Shown piece after piece: positions 26,935 to 35,052 of a stretch of 64,000 nt of DNA. Source of the DNA: Marinobacter vulgaris (lineage in GTDB: Bacteria; Pseudomonadota; Gammaproteobacteria; Pseudomonadales; Oleiphilaceae); assembly GCF_003344045.1 (NCBI RefSeq), contig NZ_QFWX01000001.1, forward strand, positions 496,001-560,000. Direction: 5' to 3'. The position numbers and the translations under genes were made by a program. Each line of letters starts with the position of its first letter. Positions within the stretch are counted from its first letter, which is position 1. The notes beneath the pieces are model-generated. The model was not told where the DNA came from. It saw only the letters and a program-made list of their open reading frames with translations, and ran no database searches.

Positions 26935-27768
26935 CTAGTGCTCCCCGGAAGACTTCCCTGACACCTGCTTCGTCAGTTCCTTTAACTGTTCCTGAACCGC
27001 CTGTAGCTGGCGGGCGATCTCACCCCTTTCGTCATGGGCCTCCTGCGCCTGCTTGGCGTTCTGCTCCTCACTCATTACCTCCAGTATTGCCCCGATCATC
27101 ATGTTCAGGAATACAAATGCCGTCAGGAAGATGAACGTCAGGTAGTAGATCCAGCTTAACGGGTACTGCTCCATGGTGGCGTACATGACGTCCGTCCAGT
27201 CCTCGAAGGTGGCGACTCTGAACAGGGTCAGCATGGCGATGGCAACGTCTCCCCACAGGTCCTGATCCACTTTTGCAAAAAACATGGAGCCCATGGCTGC
27301 GTAGATATAGAAGATGATGAACATCAGCACGGCGATATAGCCCATGCGGGGAATCGCTTTCAGCAGCGAGTTGATCAGAAACCGAAGTTCCGGCACCACG
27401 GAAATCAGCCGCAGTACCCTGAACACCCTCAGCAGCCGACCCAGCAGAACGGCATCAGAATTATTCAGCGGGATCAGGCTGCCAAGCACGACAAGCGTAT
27501 CGAACAGGTTCCAGCCGTCCATCAGGAATCGCTTCTTGTTGGGACAGGCGGCGAACCGGAACAGGATTTCCAGCAGGAAGAAAACGGTGATGGCGTTGTC
27601 CATCACGATCAGCGAGCCCTCTACCAGCGGCGGCAGCTCATAGGTTTTGGCGCCGATGGTCAGAGCCGACAGGATAATGATGCCAATGACCACGCTCTGA
27701 AATAGCCGGCTGGACTCGATGCGCCGCAGCTTTTCAAAACCGGTTGAAGGGCTAGGTTGGTTGGACAT
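26935..27768 (-). CDS. Single-domain voltage-gated ion channel (NaChBac type) with acidic filter
   Basis: A 277-residue six-helix channel subunit expected to form a tetramer. S1-S3 span about residues 25-100. S4 (about 108-131) carries spaced arginines in LLGRLLRVFRVLRLISVVPELRF. S5 and the pore helix precede the filter ATFEDWTD (residues 186-193), and S6 ends in FLNMMIGAILEVM. The tail (about 232-268) is a coiled coil as in bacterial sodium channels. Sodium-selective relatives carry TLESW; here two or three acidic side chains line the filter, which resembles calcium-selective filters. ATG 27768 is used; a TTG 9 bases upstream is possible. Confidence 0.9.
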   Translation of the reverse strand: MSNQPSPSTGFEKLRRIESSRLFQSVVIGIIILSALTIGAKTYELPPLVEGSLIVMDNAITVFFLLEILFRFAACPNKKRFLMDGWNLFDTLVVLGSLIPLNNSDAVLLGRLLRVFRVLRLISVVPELRFLINSLLKAIPRMGYIAVLMFIIFYIYAAMGSMFFAKVDQDLWGDVAIAMLTLFRVATFEDWTDVMYATMEQYPLSWIYYLTFIFLTAFVFLNMMIGAILEVMSEEQNAKQAQEAHDERGEIARQLQAVQEQLKELTKQVSGKSSGEH

Positions 27769-27843
27769 GGAAAGCAACAGCTCCAGGCAGTTCGTGGAGG
27801 CTGAATTCTAAAGCGAGTCGGAAGGGTTGGATATACCGCAAGC

Positions 27844-27868
27844 AAAAAAGCCCCCGGAGGTCGGGGGC
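27844..27868 (-). terminator. Rho-independent terminator after the first narK-type gene
   Basis: On the minus strand GCCCCCG / CGGGGGC arms (7 bp, 5-base loop, 27850-27868) are followed by six T residues (27844-27849). It lies 45 bases beyond the stop at 27914. Confidence 0.87.
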
Positions 27869-27913
27869 ATGGTAGCGCAGGTCATGGCTACAAGGGCAAA
27901 AGCTTCGGGCGTG

Positions 27914-29275
27914 TTACTTCAGGGGTGGATGACCGTTGGTAAGCCGGTCGTCTTGCCGGGCCGGGCGGTTCAGCGGGTAGAACAGCTGTGGCGAAGCCAG
28001 TTCCGGCAGGTCGGTCTTGGTTTCCTGGGCTGCCCACTCCACTCTCTCCGCGGAACGGATGGCGTAGTGCATCCAGGCCAGGGCTGAAGCCACAATGACG
28101 AACATCAGCATGAAGCTGCTCTGCCAGACTCCGGTAATGTCGTTGAGTACACCGAACATCAGCGGCAGCAGGAACCCCCCGAGACCACCAATCATGCCGA
28201 CAACGCCGCCCACGGCGCCAACATGGGTGGGGTAGTAAACCGGAATGTGCTTGTATACGGCGGCCTTGCCCAGGGACATGAAGAAGCCAAGGATAAACGT
28301 GAGAATCACGAACTGAACCAGGCCTACTTCGAGGAAGAAGCGGATATCGCCATCGATACCGTGGACCACGTATTCGGTCGGCGGATAGCTGAGCAGGAAG
28401 GTGCAGACCACCGAGGCCATAAATGTCCAGTACATGACCCGGCGGGCGCCATAACGATCTGACATCCAGCCACCGAGAATACGGAACAGGGAGGCAGGAA
28501 TGGTATAGAGCGCCGCAATCATGCCCGCGGTTTTGATGTTCAGGCCGTAGACGCCAATGAGGTAGTGGGGCAGCCACAGGGCCAGGGCGACAAACGCGCC
28601 GAACACGAAAAAATAATAGAGTGCGAAGCGCCACACCCGCAGTTCCTTCAGGGGCGCCATCTGTTCCAGGAACGACTGGGATTGCTTGCTGGCGCGCTCC
28701 CTGGCCATGGGGTCCTCTTTGGCAAGGAGGATGAACAGTACACCCATGACCGCCAGTACCGTGGCATAGACCTGGGCGGTGCCCTGCCAGCCCAGGGCCA
28801 CCAGCAGGAAAGGAGCGCCAAAATTGGTCACGGCGGCGCCTACGTTGCCCGCTCCGAAGATGCCCAGCGCCGTGCCCTGGCGTTCCCTTTCGAACCAGGC
28901 AGCGGTGTAGGTCACGCCAACAATAAATGAACCGCCGGCCAGGCCGACTCCCAGGGCGCCCACCAGCAACATCAGATAACTGTTGGCAAACGTAAGCAGG
29001 TAAACGCAGGCCGCCGTTGTCAGCATCAATATGCCAAAAACCCAGCGGCCACCGAAACGGTCCGTCCAGATACCGAGGAACAGCCGGCTGATGGATCCGG
29101 TGAGTATGGGCGTTGCCATCAACAATCCGAGTTGGGTATCCGACAGCCCGAAGTCCTGGCTGATTTTGATGCCGATGATGGAAAAAATGGTCCAGACCGC
29201 AAAGCAGAGGGTGAAGGCAAAAGTGGATATGCCCAGCGCCCGGTATTGTTCACGCTTCGATACGCTGTTTTCCAT
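27914..29275 (-). CDS. NarK-family nitrate/nitrite MFS transporter, paralogue 1
   Basis: A 453-residue major facilitator protein with 12 membrane segments. It has both nitrate-signature-like regions: FGAGNVGAAVTNFGAPFLL and AVGGVVGMIGGLGGFLLPL. Paired Arg of nitrate binding are plausible in SISRLFLGIWTDRFGGR and LFRILGGWMSDRYGARR. It most resembles NarK1-type carriers. The start at 29275 follows AGGAGG; the earlier in-frame ATG (29332) is not needed. An FNR-type box 72-85 bases upstream predicts induction under oxygen limitation. Confidence 0.88.
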   Translation of the reverse strand: MENSVSKREQYRALGISTFAFTLCFAVWTIFSIIGIKISQDFGLSDTQLGLLMATPILTGSISRLFLGIWTDRFGGRWVFGILMLTTAACVYLLTFANSYLMLLVGALGVGLAGGSFIVGVTYTAAWFERERQGTALGIFGAGNVGAAVTNFGAPFLLVALGWQGTAQVYATVLAVMGVLFILLAKEDPMARERASKQSQSFLEQMAPLKELRVWRFALYYFFVFGAFVALALWLPHYLIGVYGLNIKTAGMIAALYTIPASLFRILGGWMSDRYGARRVMYWTFMASVVCTFLLSYPPTEYVVHGIDGDIRFFLEVGLVQFVILTFILGFFMSLGKAAVYKHIPVYYPTHVGAVGGVVGMIGGLGGFLLPLMFGVLNDITGVWQSSFMLMFVIVASALAWMHYAIRSAERVEWAAQETKTDLPELASPQLFYPLNRPARQDDRLTNGHPPLK

Positions 29276-29346
29276 GATCAATTTCCTCCTGCCAATAACT
29301 GCAAATGCATTGCTTCGACTGTATCCCGCCACCCCCGAAACGCTAC

Positions 29347-29360
29347 TTGAACAATATCAA
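29347..29360 (-). promoter_or_regulatory. FNR/ANR-type box upstream of the minus-strand narK-type gene
   Basis: TTGAACAATATCAA matches the consensus TTGATnnnnATCAA at 9 of 10 defined positions. If centred at -41.5 as in class II sites, the transcript would start near 29312, and a minus-strand TACAGT at 29318-29323 sits where the -10 hexamer is expected. Confidence 0.72.
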
Positions 29361-29489
29361 GAATGGACACTCTGCCGCCGTGGCATTGGAGGTACCCCCT
29401 TGAAGGCATGAGGAGGTAGAGGTTGATGGGGAGAAAGGTGTGTAGGGGATACCGCGGCTGTGTCTCTGGTGGGGTACCCGGGGCTGGAA

Positions 29490-29503
29490 TTGATTCATAT
29501 CAA
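29490..29503 (+). promoter_or_regulatory. FNR/ANR-type box upstream of the universal stress protein gene
   Basis: TTGATTCATATCAA is a perfect match to TTGATnnnnATCAA. Centring it at -41.5 places the start near 29538, and GCTAAT at 29527-29532 falls at the -10 position. It would control the uspA-narK unit in the plus direction. Confidence 0.8.
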
Positions 29504-29591
29504 GTGAGGGCAATAGGTGATTGTGGGCTAATGCTGACAAATATTAAGCCTGCCATGCGTGTGCGCTGGCATAACGGGTCTGGAGCCTACG

Positions 29592-30053
29592 ATGAAAATC
29601 ATGATTGCCTACGACGGTTCGAGAAATGCCAGGTTGGCCCTGGCTCAAACCATCACCATGTTTCGGGATCTGAAACCCCAGATCACGCTTGTTGCCGTGG
29701 CCGAAAACCCCCGCGACATCACCTCGGGGAACGAAGATTTCTTCCAGCAGGAGGTAGACGAACTCAAACAGCATCTGTTGGAGGCGATGGAGGTCTGTCA
29801 GAACGAGGAAATTGCCGCTGAGACCCTGATGCTTGAGGGCGACGCACGCAAGATGCTGCTGTTCGCTGCTGAGAAGAAAATCCGCCCCGACATGCTGGTG
29901 ATTGCCCGCCACAGCCACGAGCCCGATGGCGGCTTTATTGCCAGATCCCTGACCTATTTCGTGGATGAGCTGGATTACATGACCTTTGGCAGTGTGAGCT
30001 CCTTCCTCGCGCGCCGGGTGCAGTGCCCGCTGCTCATTCTGCCCAGCCTTTGA
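29592..30053 (+). CDS. Universal stress protein (UspA family)
   Basis: A 153-residue cytoplasmic alpha/beta protein: KIMIAYDGSRNARLALAQTI at the start, ILVIARHSHEPDGG-like centre (MLVIARHSHEPD) and the C-terminal SSFLARRVQCPLLILPSL. The ATP-type loop G2xG9xG[S/T] is not seen in full, so nucleotide binding is uncertain. GGAG lies 6 bases before the chosen ATG. It stands between two oppositely oriented narK-type genes under a perfect FNR box, so it probably serves anaerobic survival. Confidence 0.88.
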   Translation: MKIMIAYDGSRNARLALAQTITMFRDLKPQITLVAVAENPRDITSGNEDFFQQEVDELKQHLLEAMEVCQNEEIAAETLMLEGDARKMLLFAAEKKIRPDMLVIARHSHEPDGGFIARSLTYFVDELDYMTFGSVSSFLARRVQCPLLILPSL

Positions 30054-30092
30054 TAACCCCTTAACAACCATTGTCTAGCCCCGGAGGCTGAA

Positions 30093-31598
30093 ATGAAAGT
30101 CGCAGACGTATTCCGCGTCCGCAATCCGGAAATCAGGGCGTTGCACCTGACCTGGATTGCCTTCTTTATTACCTTTTATGTGTGGTTCAACATGGCGCCC
30201 CTGGCGTCGAGTATGCTGAAGAGCGTCGACTGGCTGACCAAGGATGACATCCGCCTGTTTGCCATCTGTAACGTGGCCCTGACCATCCCTGCGCGCATTA
30301 TCGTGGGCATGGCCCTGGACCGCTTTGGTCCCCGTCGCGTGTTTTCGGTACTTATGGTACTGATGGCCATCCCGGCGCTGGTATTTGCCTTCGGCACCAC
30401 CATGATGCAGCTGCTGGTCAGCCGCCTGGTACTCAGCTCTATCGGTGCCAGTTTTGTCGTGGGTATCCACATGACGGCCATGTGGTTCAAACCAAGGGAC
30501 ATCGGCTTCGCCGAGGGCTTCTACGCCGGCTGGGGTAACTTCGGTTCCGCGGCGGCCGCCATCTCTCTGCCCACCATCGCCCTGCACATGTATGGCGGCG
30601 AAGACGGCTGGCGCTGGGCCATCGCCCAGAGCGCAATTTTCATGGCGGCCTACGGCGTCTATTACTGGTTTGCCATCACAGACGGCCCTGCGGGTACCGT
30701 TCACCGCAAGCCTCGCAAGGCTATTGCGCTGGAAGTCAGTTCCTGGGGCGACATGATCAAGCTTATCCTGTGGACGATCCCACTGGTTGGCGTGCTGGCT
30801 ATCCTGGTGTGGCGCATTCAGAGCATGGGATATATCGGCATGACCGGAGCCTTGATCTGTTACGGCGCCATCACGGCCATTGTGATTTACCAGATCGTCC
30901 AGATCCTGCGGGTGAACATTCCCATCCTCAAAAAAGGTGTGCCGGAAGACGACAAATACCCGTTCAACAGCGTGGCGGCCCTCAACAGCACCTATTTCGC
31001 CAACTTTGGTGCAGAGCTGGCAGTGGTGTCCATGCTGCCCATGTTTTTTGAGGAAACCTGGAGCCTGAATGCGGCTGCCGCTGGCATGATTGCGGCTTCG
31101 TTTGCCTTCGTGAACCTGCTGGCGCGCCCGATGGGGGGCATGGTCTCCGACCGTATGGGTAACCGCCGTTTCGTGATGCTCAGCTACATGTTCGGCATCT
31201 CCATCGGCTTCGCACTGATGGGGTTCATGAACTCCAGCTGGCCACTGATTATTGCCGTGGCTGTTACTGTATTTACCTCGTTCTTCGTGCAAGGCGCCGA
31301 AGGTGCCACCTTCGGCATTATCCCTTCTATCAAACGCCGCCTCACCGGGCAGATTTCCGGCATGGCCGGTGCCTACGGTAATGTCGGTGCGGTGGTGTAC
31401 CTCACTATCTTCACCTTCGTCACGCCCACACAGTTCTTCTATATCATCGCAGGGGGCGCCTTTGTCAGCTGGGTCCTCTGTCTGATGTGGCTGAAGGAAC
31501 CCGAGTCCGGCTTTGCGGAGGAGTACCAGGTGTCCTCCGTTGACCTTCAGATCGAAGAGGAGGAACGGCAGAAGTTGGCTGCAAAGACTGCGGGTTGA
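30093..31598 (+). CDS. NarK-family nitrate/nitrite MFS transporter, paralogue 2
   Basis: A 501-residue 12-helix carrier. The first half has WFNMAPLASSM, IPARIIVGMALDRFGPRR (paired Arg) and the nitrate-signature-like YAGWGNFGSAAAAISLP. The second half has LLARPMGGMVSDRMGNRR and GMAGAYGNVGAVVYLT. It is close to assimilatory or NarK1-like nitrate carriers, which differ clearly from paralogue 3. It lies 39 bases after uspA and has its own GGAGG; a strong terminator follows. Confidence 0.88.
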   Translation: MKVADVFRVRNPEIRALHLTWIAFFITFYVWFNMAPLASSMLKSVDWLTKDDIRLFAICNVALTIPARIIVGMALDRFGPRRVFSVLMVLMAIPALVFAFGTTMMQLLVSRLVLSSIGASFVVGIHMTAMWFKPRDIGFAEGFYAGWGNFGSAAAAISLPTIALHMYGGEDGWRWAIAQSAIFMAAYGVYYWFAITDGPAGTVHRKPRKAIALEVSSWGDMIKLILWTIPLVGVLAILVWRIQSMGYIGMTGALICYGAITAIVIYQIVQILRVNIPILKKGVPEDDKYPFNSVAALNSTYFANFGAELAVVSMLPMFFEETWSLNAAAAGMIAASFAFVNLLARPMGGMVSDRMGNRRFVMLSYMFGISIGFALMGFMNSSWPLIIAVAVTVFTSFFVQGAEGATFGIIPSIKRRLTGQISGMAGAYGNVGAVVYLTIFTFVTPTQFFYIIAGGAFVSWVLCLMWLKEPESGFAEEYQVSSVDLQIEEEERQKLAAKTAG

Positions 31599-31626
31599 CC
31601 AACACGGCTCAACCTGTCTGTACCGG

Positions 31627-31657
31627 AACCCGCCAGGAGCAATCCTGGCGGGTTTTT
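31627..31657 (+). terminator. Rho-independent terminator after narK paralogue 2
   Basis: A perfect 12-bp stem (AACCCGCCAGGA with TCCTGGCGGGTT, GCAA tetraloop, 31627-31654) runs into five T residues at 31653-31657. Confidence 0.93.
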
Positions 31658-31716
31658 CTTGGTGCGCCGGCAGGCTTTCATGATCCTCCCGCAATACTGC
31701 AGGGCCTGACCGACGC

Positions 31717-32321
31717 CTGGTGAACCAGCTCAAGGCCATGGCCTCCCTCGACCCCATTCCCTCTGTCCGCTGTGACGAGGGAAGCTTCGTTTACAGTCTG
31801 GATGAAACTGACCTGGATCCGACCCGCGGGCTGAATTTCGCCAACGGCACCTAGGCCATGTTGCACCTTGACCCGGATTACGTACTGATCGGTGAGATAC
31901 GCGATGCACCCTCTGCAGCTCTGCCCGGCATGCAGGGCCAAAAAACAAGCCGGATGAGATTGAAGCTCAGTGGCTCAGGGAGTGCGGCCGCGAGGTACCG
32001 GCTGTGACCTGGAGGCCAGTGGGTTGCCCGGCCTGTAATAATCTGGGATTCCACGGTCGCATTGGCATCTTTGAAACCTGGCAGCTGACGGAGGACGATT
32101 ATGCCCGGATTCTTCGGCACGAAGACGAGCAAGGCCTGAGGCATGGTCTGGTTGAAAGAGGGCGGGTGCTCATGCTTGATGACGGGTTGGCGAAAGTTGA
32201 CCAGGGCCAGACCACGTTGCGTGAACTGCTGCGGACCGGGGTTCTGTTGTCCCACCACGTCCCTTCACAAGCGGGGGATAAAGCAAAACCGGCTTCCTTT
32301 GGGAAGCCGGTCAGTTCGTGA
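31717..32321 (+). pseudogene. Decayed GspE/PilB-type secretion ATPase
   Basis: Fragments of one type II secretion/type IV pilus ATPase can be read in order. NQLKAMASLD (from 31717) recalls the RLKVMAxLDIAE region. After a gap that has lost Walker A, GLNFANGT meets a TAG stop (31852-31854), then AMLHLDPDYVLIGEIRDA matches the Walker B segment. After another loss the C-terminal part is in a different frame (about 32004-32321): VGCPACNNLGFHGRIGIFETW, the second half of the tetracysteine zinc motif. No gsp or pil genes are near. It is a non-functional relic. Confidence 0.7.
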
Positions 32322-32337
32322 GCGTTTTCGCTGGCTG

Positions 32338-33930
32338 TTACGGATTCTTGATGTACGCATTCTTGCGCAGGTAGAACCACCAGTTAACCACCAGGCATAG
32401 CGCATAAAACACTGCAAATCCGTACATGGCCAGTTCCGGTGTGCCGGCCTGGATTTCCTGGCCCATTACCCTGGGGGCGATGAAAGCACCATAGGCGGCA
32501 ACGGCAGAGGTCCAGCCCAGCACCGGGCCTTTTTGCTGCTGATTGAAGATCACACCGATGCTGCGGAAGGTGGAGCCGTTGCCGATACCACTGGCGGCAA
32601 ACATCACGATGAACAGAATCAGGAACACCGGGAAGTAGTTATTGGGATCAGTTGAGTTGTAGGCCAGCATCATCACATACCCCGTTGCTACCGATGCCAC
32701 CACCATAACGACTGAGATGATCTGGGTAACGATGGCGCCGCCCATCTTGTCGGAGATCCAGCCACCGACCGGGCGAATCAGGGCTCCCACGAAAGGCCCG
32801 ATCCAGGCCCAGGTAAGAGCGCTGGGGGCGTCAGGATTGACGACCCGGGTCACGGTGCCGTCCGCCGCCACTTCCATCATGTTGCCGAAGATGACGCTGA
32901 TGGACAGCGGCAAGGCAGCGGAAAAGCCGATAAAAGAGCCGAAGGTCAGAATGTAAAGTACCGTCATGGCCCAGGTATGCTTGTTGCTGAAAATGGCAAA
33001 CTGGTTCTGGATGTTGGGCTTGATATCGCCGGGGATCAGGCGCAGGAGAACCAGCGTCAGGATGATGGTCAGGGGCAGCGCCACCCACATATTCAGAATG
33101 TCCAGCGCGTAAACCCCGATTACGGAGGTGACAAGGCCAACCGCATACAGGCCAATAATCTTGCCGAAGGCGGAAGCAGGGCTGCCCGGGTTCGGGGTAA
33201 TGGTGCGCAGGTTGTTCATGCCGAACCAGCTGGCGAAAGCCAGGGGTATCAGGAAGACCAGCCAGATAAAGCCCGCGTTCTGGATCCAGGTGTCGGTACC
33301 GGCCTCGATACGCCCGATCAGAGTGCCGCTCGGGCTTTGCAGTTCCATCGGCCCACCTGCAATTGCGCCGAATATACCGACGGTCATCACCAGGGGGATC
33401 ACGACTTGCATGGTGGTAACACCGAAGTTGCCGAGCCCGGCATTCATCCCCAGTCCATACCCCTGTTTGCTTTTCGGGTAGAAGGAACTGATGTTGCTCA
33501 TGGAGCAGGCAAAATTACCACCACCAATACCGGACAGCAGCGCCAGCGCCTGGAAGACAATGAACGGAGTATCCGGGTTCATCAGTGCAATACCGGTGCC
33601 CAGGGCGGGAATCATTAACAGGGAGGTGGTCAGAAATACGGTGTTGCGGCCACCGGCGATTTTGATCATGAACGACGCCGGAATCCGCAGGGTGGCACCG
33701 GAAAGTCCGGCAATGGCACTCAGGGTGAACAGTTGTTCAATGGAGAACGGAAAGCCCAGGTTCTGCATCTGTGTGGTGATCATGCCCCACATCAGCCAGA
33801 TGGCGAAGCCCATCAGCAGGCTGGGGATGGAAATCCACAGGTTTCGGGACGCAATACGCTTGCCTTCCCTTTCCCAGAATTCCTCGTTTTCGACATCCCA
33901 GTGTTCGATGTCGGCGTTGGTTTTGGCCAT
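32338..33930 (-). CDS. NarK-family nitrate/nitrite MFS transporter, paralogue 3 (NarK2-like)
   Basis: A 530-residue carrier with a hydrophilic N-terminus (IEHWDVENEEFWEREGKRIA) and 12 membrane segments. SRNLWISIPSLLMGFAIWLMWGM is typical of NarK/NarU. The nitrate-signature-like GMNAGLGNFGVTTMQVVIP and an Arg in LRIPASFMIKIAGGRN are present, as is GPFVGALIRPVGGWISDKMGG. It is longer than paralogues 1 and 2 and probably works as nitrate/nitrite exchanger. A ribosome-binding site AAGGAG lies upstream, and a degenerate FNR-type box lies about 100 bases before the ATG. Confidence 0.9.
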   Translation of the reverse strand: MAKTNADIEHWDVENEEFWEREGKRIASRNLWISIPSLLMGFAIWLMWGMITTQMQNLGFPFSIEQLFTLSAIAGLSGATLRIPASFMIKIAGGRNTVFLTTSLLMIPALGTGIALMNPDTPFIVFQALALLSGIGGGNFACSMSNISSFYPKSKQGYGLGMNAGLGNFGVTTMQVVIPLVMTVGIFGAIAGGPMELQSPSGTLIGRIEAGTDTWIQNAGFIWLVFLIPLAFASWFGMNNLRTITPNPGSPASAFGKIIGLYAVGLVTSVIGVYALDILNMWVALPLTIILTLVLLRLIPGDIKPNIQNQFAIFSNKHTWAMTVLYILTFGSFIGFSAALPLSISVIFGNMMEVAADGTVTRVVNPDAPSALTWAWIGPFVGALIRPVGGWISDKMGGAIVTQIISVVMVVASVATGYVMMLAYNSTDPNNYFPVFLILFIVMFAASGIGNGSTFRSIGVIFNQQQKGPVLGWTSAVAAYGAFIAPRVMGQEIQAGTPELAMYGFAVFYALCLVVNWWFYLRKNAYIKNP

Positions 33931-34024
33931 GATAACTGCTCCTTTGGTTGCTGACCCGGAGCCACGGCAATGGTGGCGTATGGGCTATGGGAGCCATTCT
34001 GCAAACGGAAGGGTCGGGGTGATC

Positions 34025-34038
34025 ATGACAAATATCAA
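34025..34038 (-). promoter_or_regulatory. Degenerate FNR-type box upstream of narK paralogue 3
   Basis: ATGACAAATATCAA carries one perfect half (ATCAA) and a half matching 3 of 5 bases. A -41.5 position places the start near 33990 with CAGAAT (minus strand, 33996-34001) at the -10 position. The fit is weaker than for the two boxes near 29.4 kb. Confidence 0.4.
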
Positions 34039-34139
34039 GGACAAGAAAGGATAGCTAGTAACCATTTTTCTGGCGGCTGATGATACAAAAAAATCAATTT
34101 TTTATGTATTTAAATCAGAATGTTATGAGGGTCGTATAT

Positions 34140-34275
34140 CTTATGGAGTAGGCCCCCGGATTCCGGGCGCAATAGAGGTAGCCAATCATTTCCGGCGTCC
34201 CCGCCACAGCAGGGGCGATAATCCTGCCGCCCATGAATGTCATCAGCAGTAACAGACCAACATGACACGCCTTGG
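34140..34275 (-). pseudogene. Relic of an NnrS-family gene
   Basis: On the minus strand, without a usable start, the frame KACHVGLLLLMTFMGGRII APAVAG can be read (34205-34275). It matches the NnrS hallmark segment HVGLxxxxxMGGRIIPAF and parallels ISIIGGRITPAF in the intact gene at 25.2 kb. Possible further fragments upstream (near 34300-34400) are out of frame. The 34055-34487 interval contains no intact gene. The evidence is one motif, so the call is tentative. Confidence 0.5.
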
Positions 34276-34487
34276 GTCCGGTAACGGAACCATAACATTC
34301 CCGGGCGCTTCAGCCACCGTCCAGAAAACCACCGACAGCATGCAAAGAACCAGGATCAGCGGGCCTGCCATCTTGTTACGCCATTTCTTGGCGGCCCGTC
34401 GACTTGTCCGAGGTCATGACTGGTCATTGACCATACAGGTTGACCCGGCTATCACTGAAGTACAAGAACTGATCAAAGAGGTGCGTC

Positions 34488-35051
34488 ATGACTATCTCCC
34501 AGTTGTTTCATTTACCGTTCTCGGGCAATGGCGTATGGCTGGAGCTTAAACGCCGGAATTTGTCGATTCCCTTTCTGGCGTGGGTGGTGGTCGTACCTAT
34601 GTCACTTCTGCCGCCTGTGATGCTGTATTACGCGGGCACTCATTATGGCGATGCCTTTCTGTCCGGATTTGCCGACAAGGAATGGCGCTTTATAACGACT
34701 ATATTGTTCCTGGCGGAATTACTGACTTTCTTCGTCATGGGCTGGCTTATCCGCGCCGTTCTTGATGGCAACAAGATGGAGATCAGCTATCAGGATGCCT
34801 ATCTGTTGGCTGCAGTTGCCCCCATACCTTTGTGGTTGTCTTCTCTTGCACTGCTGGTGCCATCGCTGGCGGTGTGCGTGGTTGCCGTGGCCGTGGGTAT
34901 GTTCCTGTCATGCGCCCTGATTTACGGGGGAGTCAGGTCGCTCTGTCAACGCTCTGAAAACGACGTGGTTGCCATGTCCGCCACCTATACGATAATGGCA
35001 GCATCGGTGTTGGCCTGGGGCGTTCTGATGGCAACGGTCTGGGCCTTCTGA
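34488..35051 (+). CDS. Yip1-domain integral membrane protein
   Basis: A 187-residue protein with five hydrophobic segments (about 25-48, 68-90, 104-125, 128-150, 165-185). The segment arrangement and the LLAAVAPIPLWLSSLALLVPSLA stretch match the bacterial Yip1/DUF1282 family, whose function is unknown. AGAGG lies 7 bases before the ATG. It ends one base before the stop of the convergent trhA gene. Confidence 0.75.
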   Translation: MTISQLFHLPFSGNGVWLELKRRNLSIPFLAWVVVVPMSLLPPVMLYYAGTHYGDAFLSGFADKEWRFITTILFLAELLTFFVMGWLIRAVLDGNKMEISYQDAYLLAAVAPIPLWLSSLALLVPSLAVCVVAVAVGMFLSCALIYGGVRSLCQRSENDVVAMSATYTIMAASVLAWGVLMATVWAF

Positions 35052-35052
35052 G

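Noticed and set aside
30075..31757. Long minus-strand open frame (560 codons) antisense to narK paralogue 2
   Set aside because: No family resemblance; its sequence is rich in His, Gln and Gly as expected for an antisense of a membrane carrier gene.
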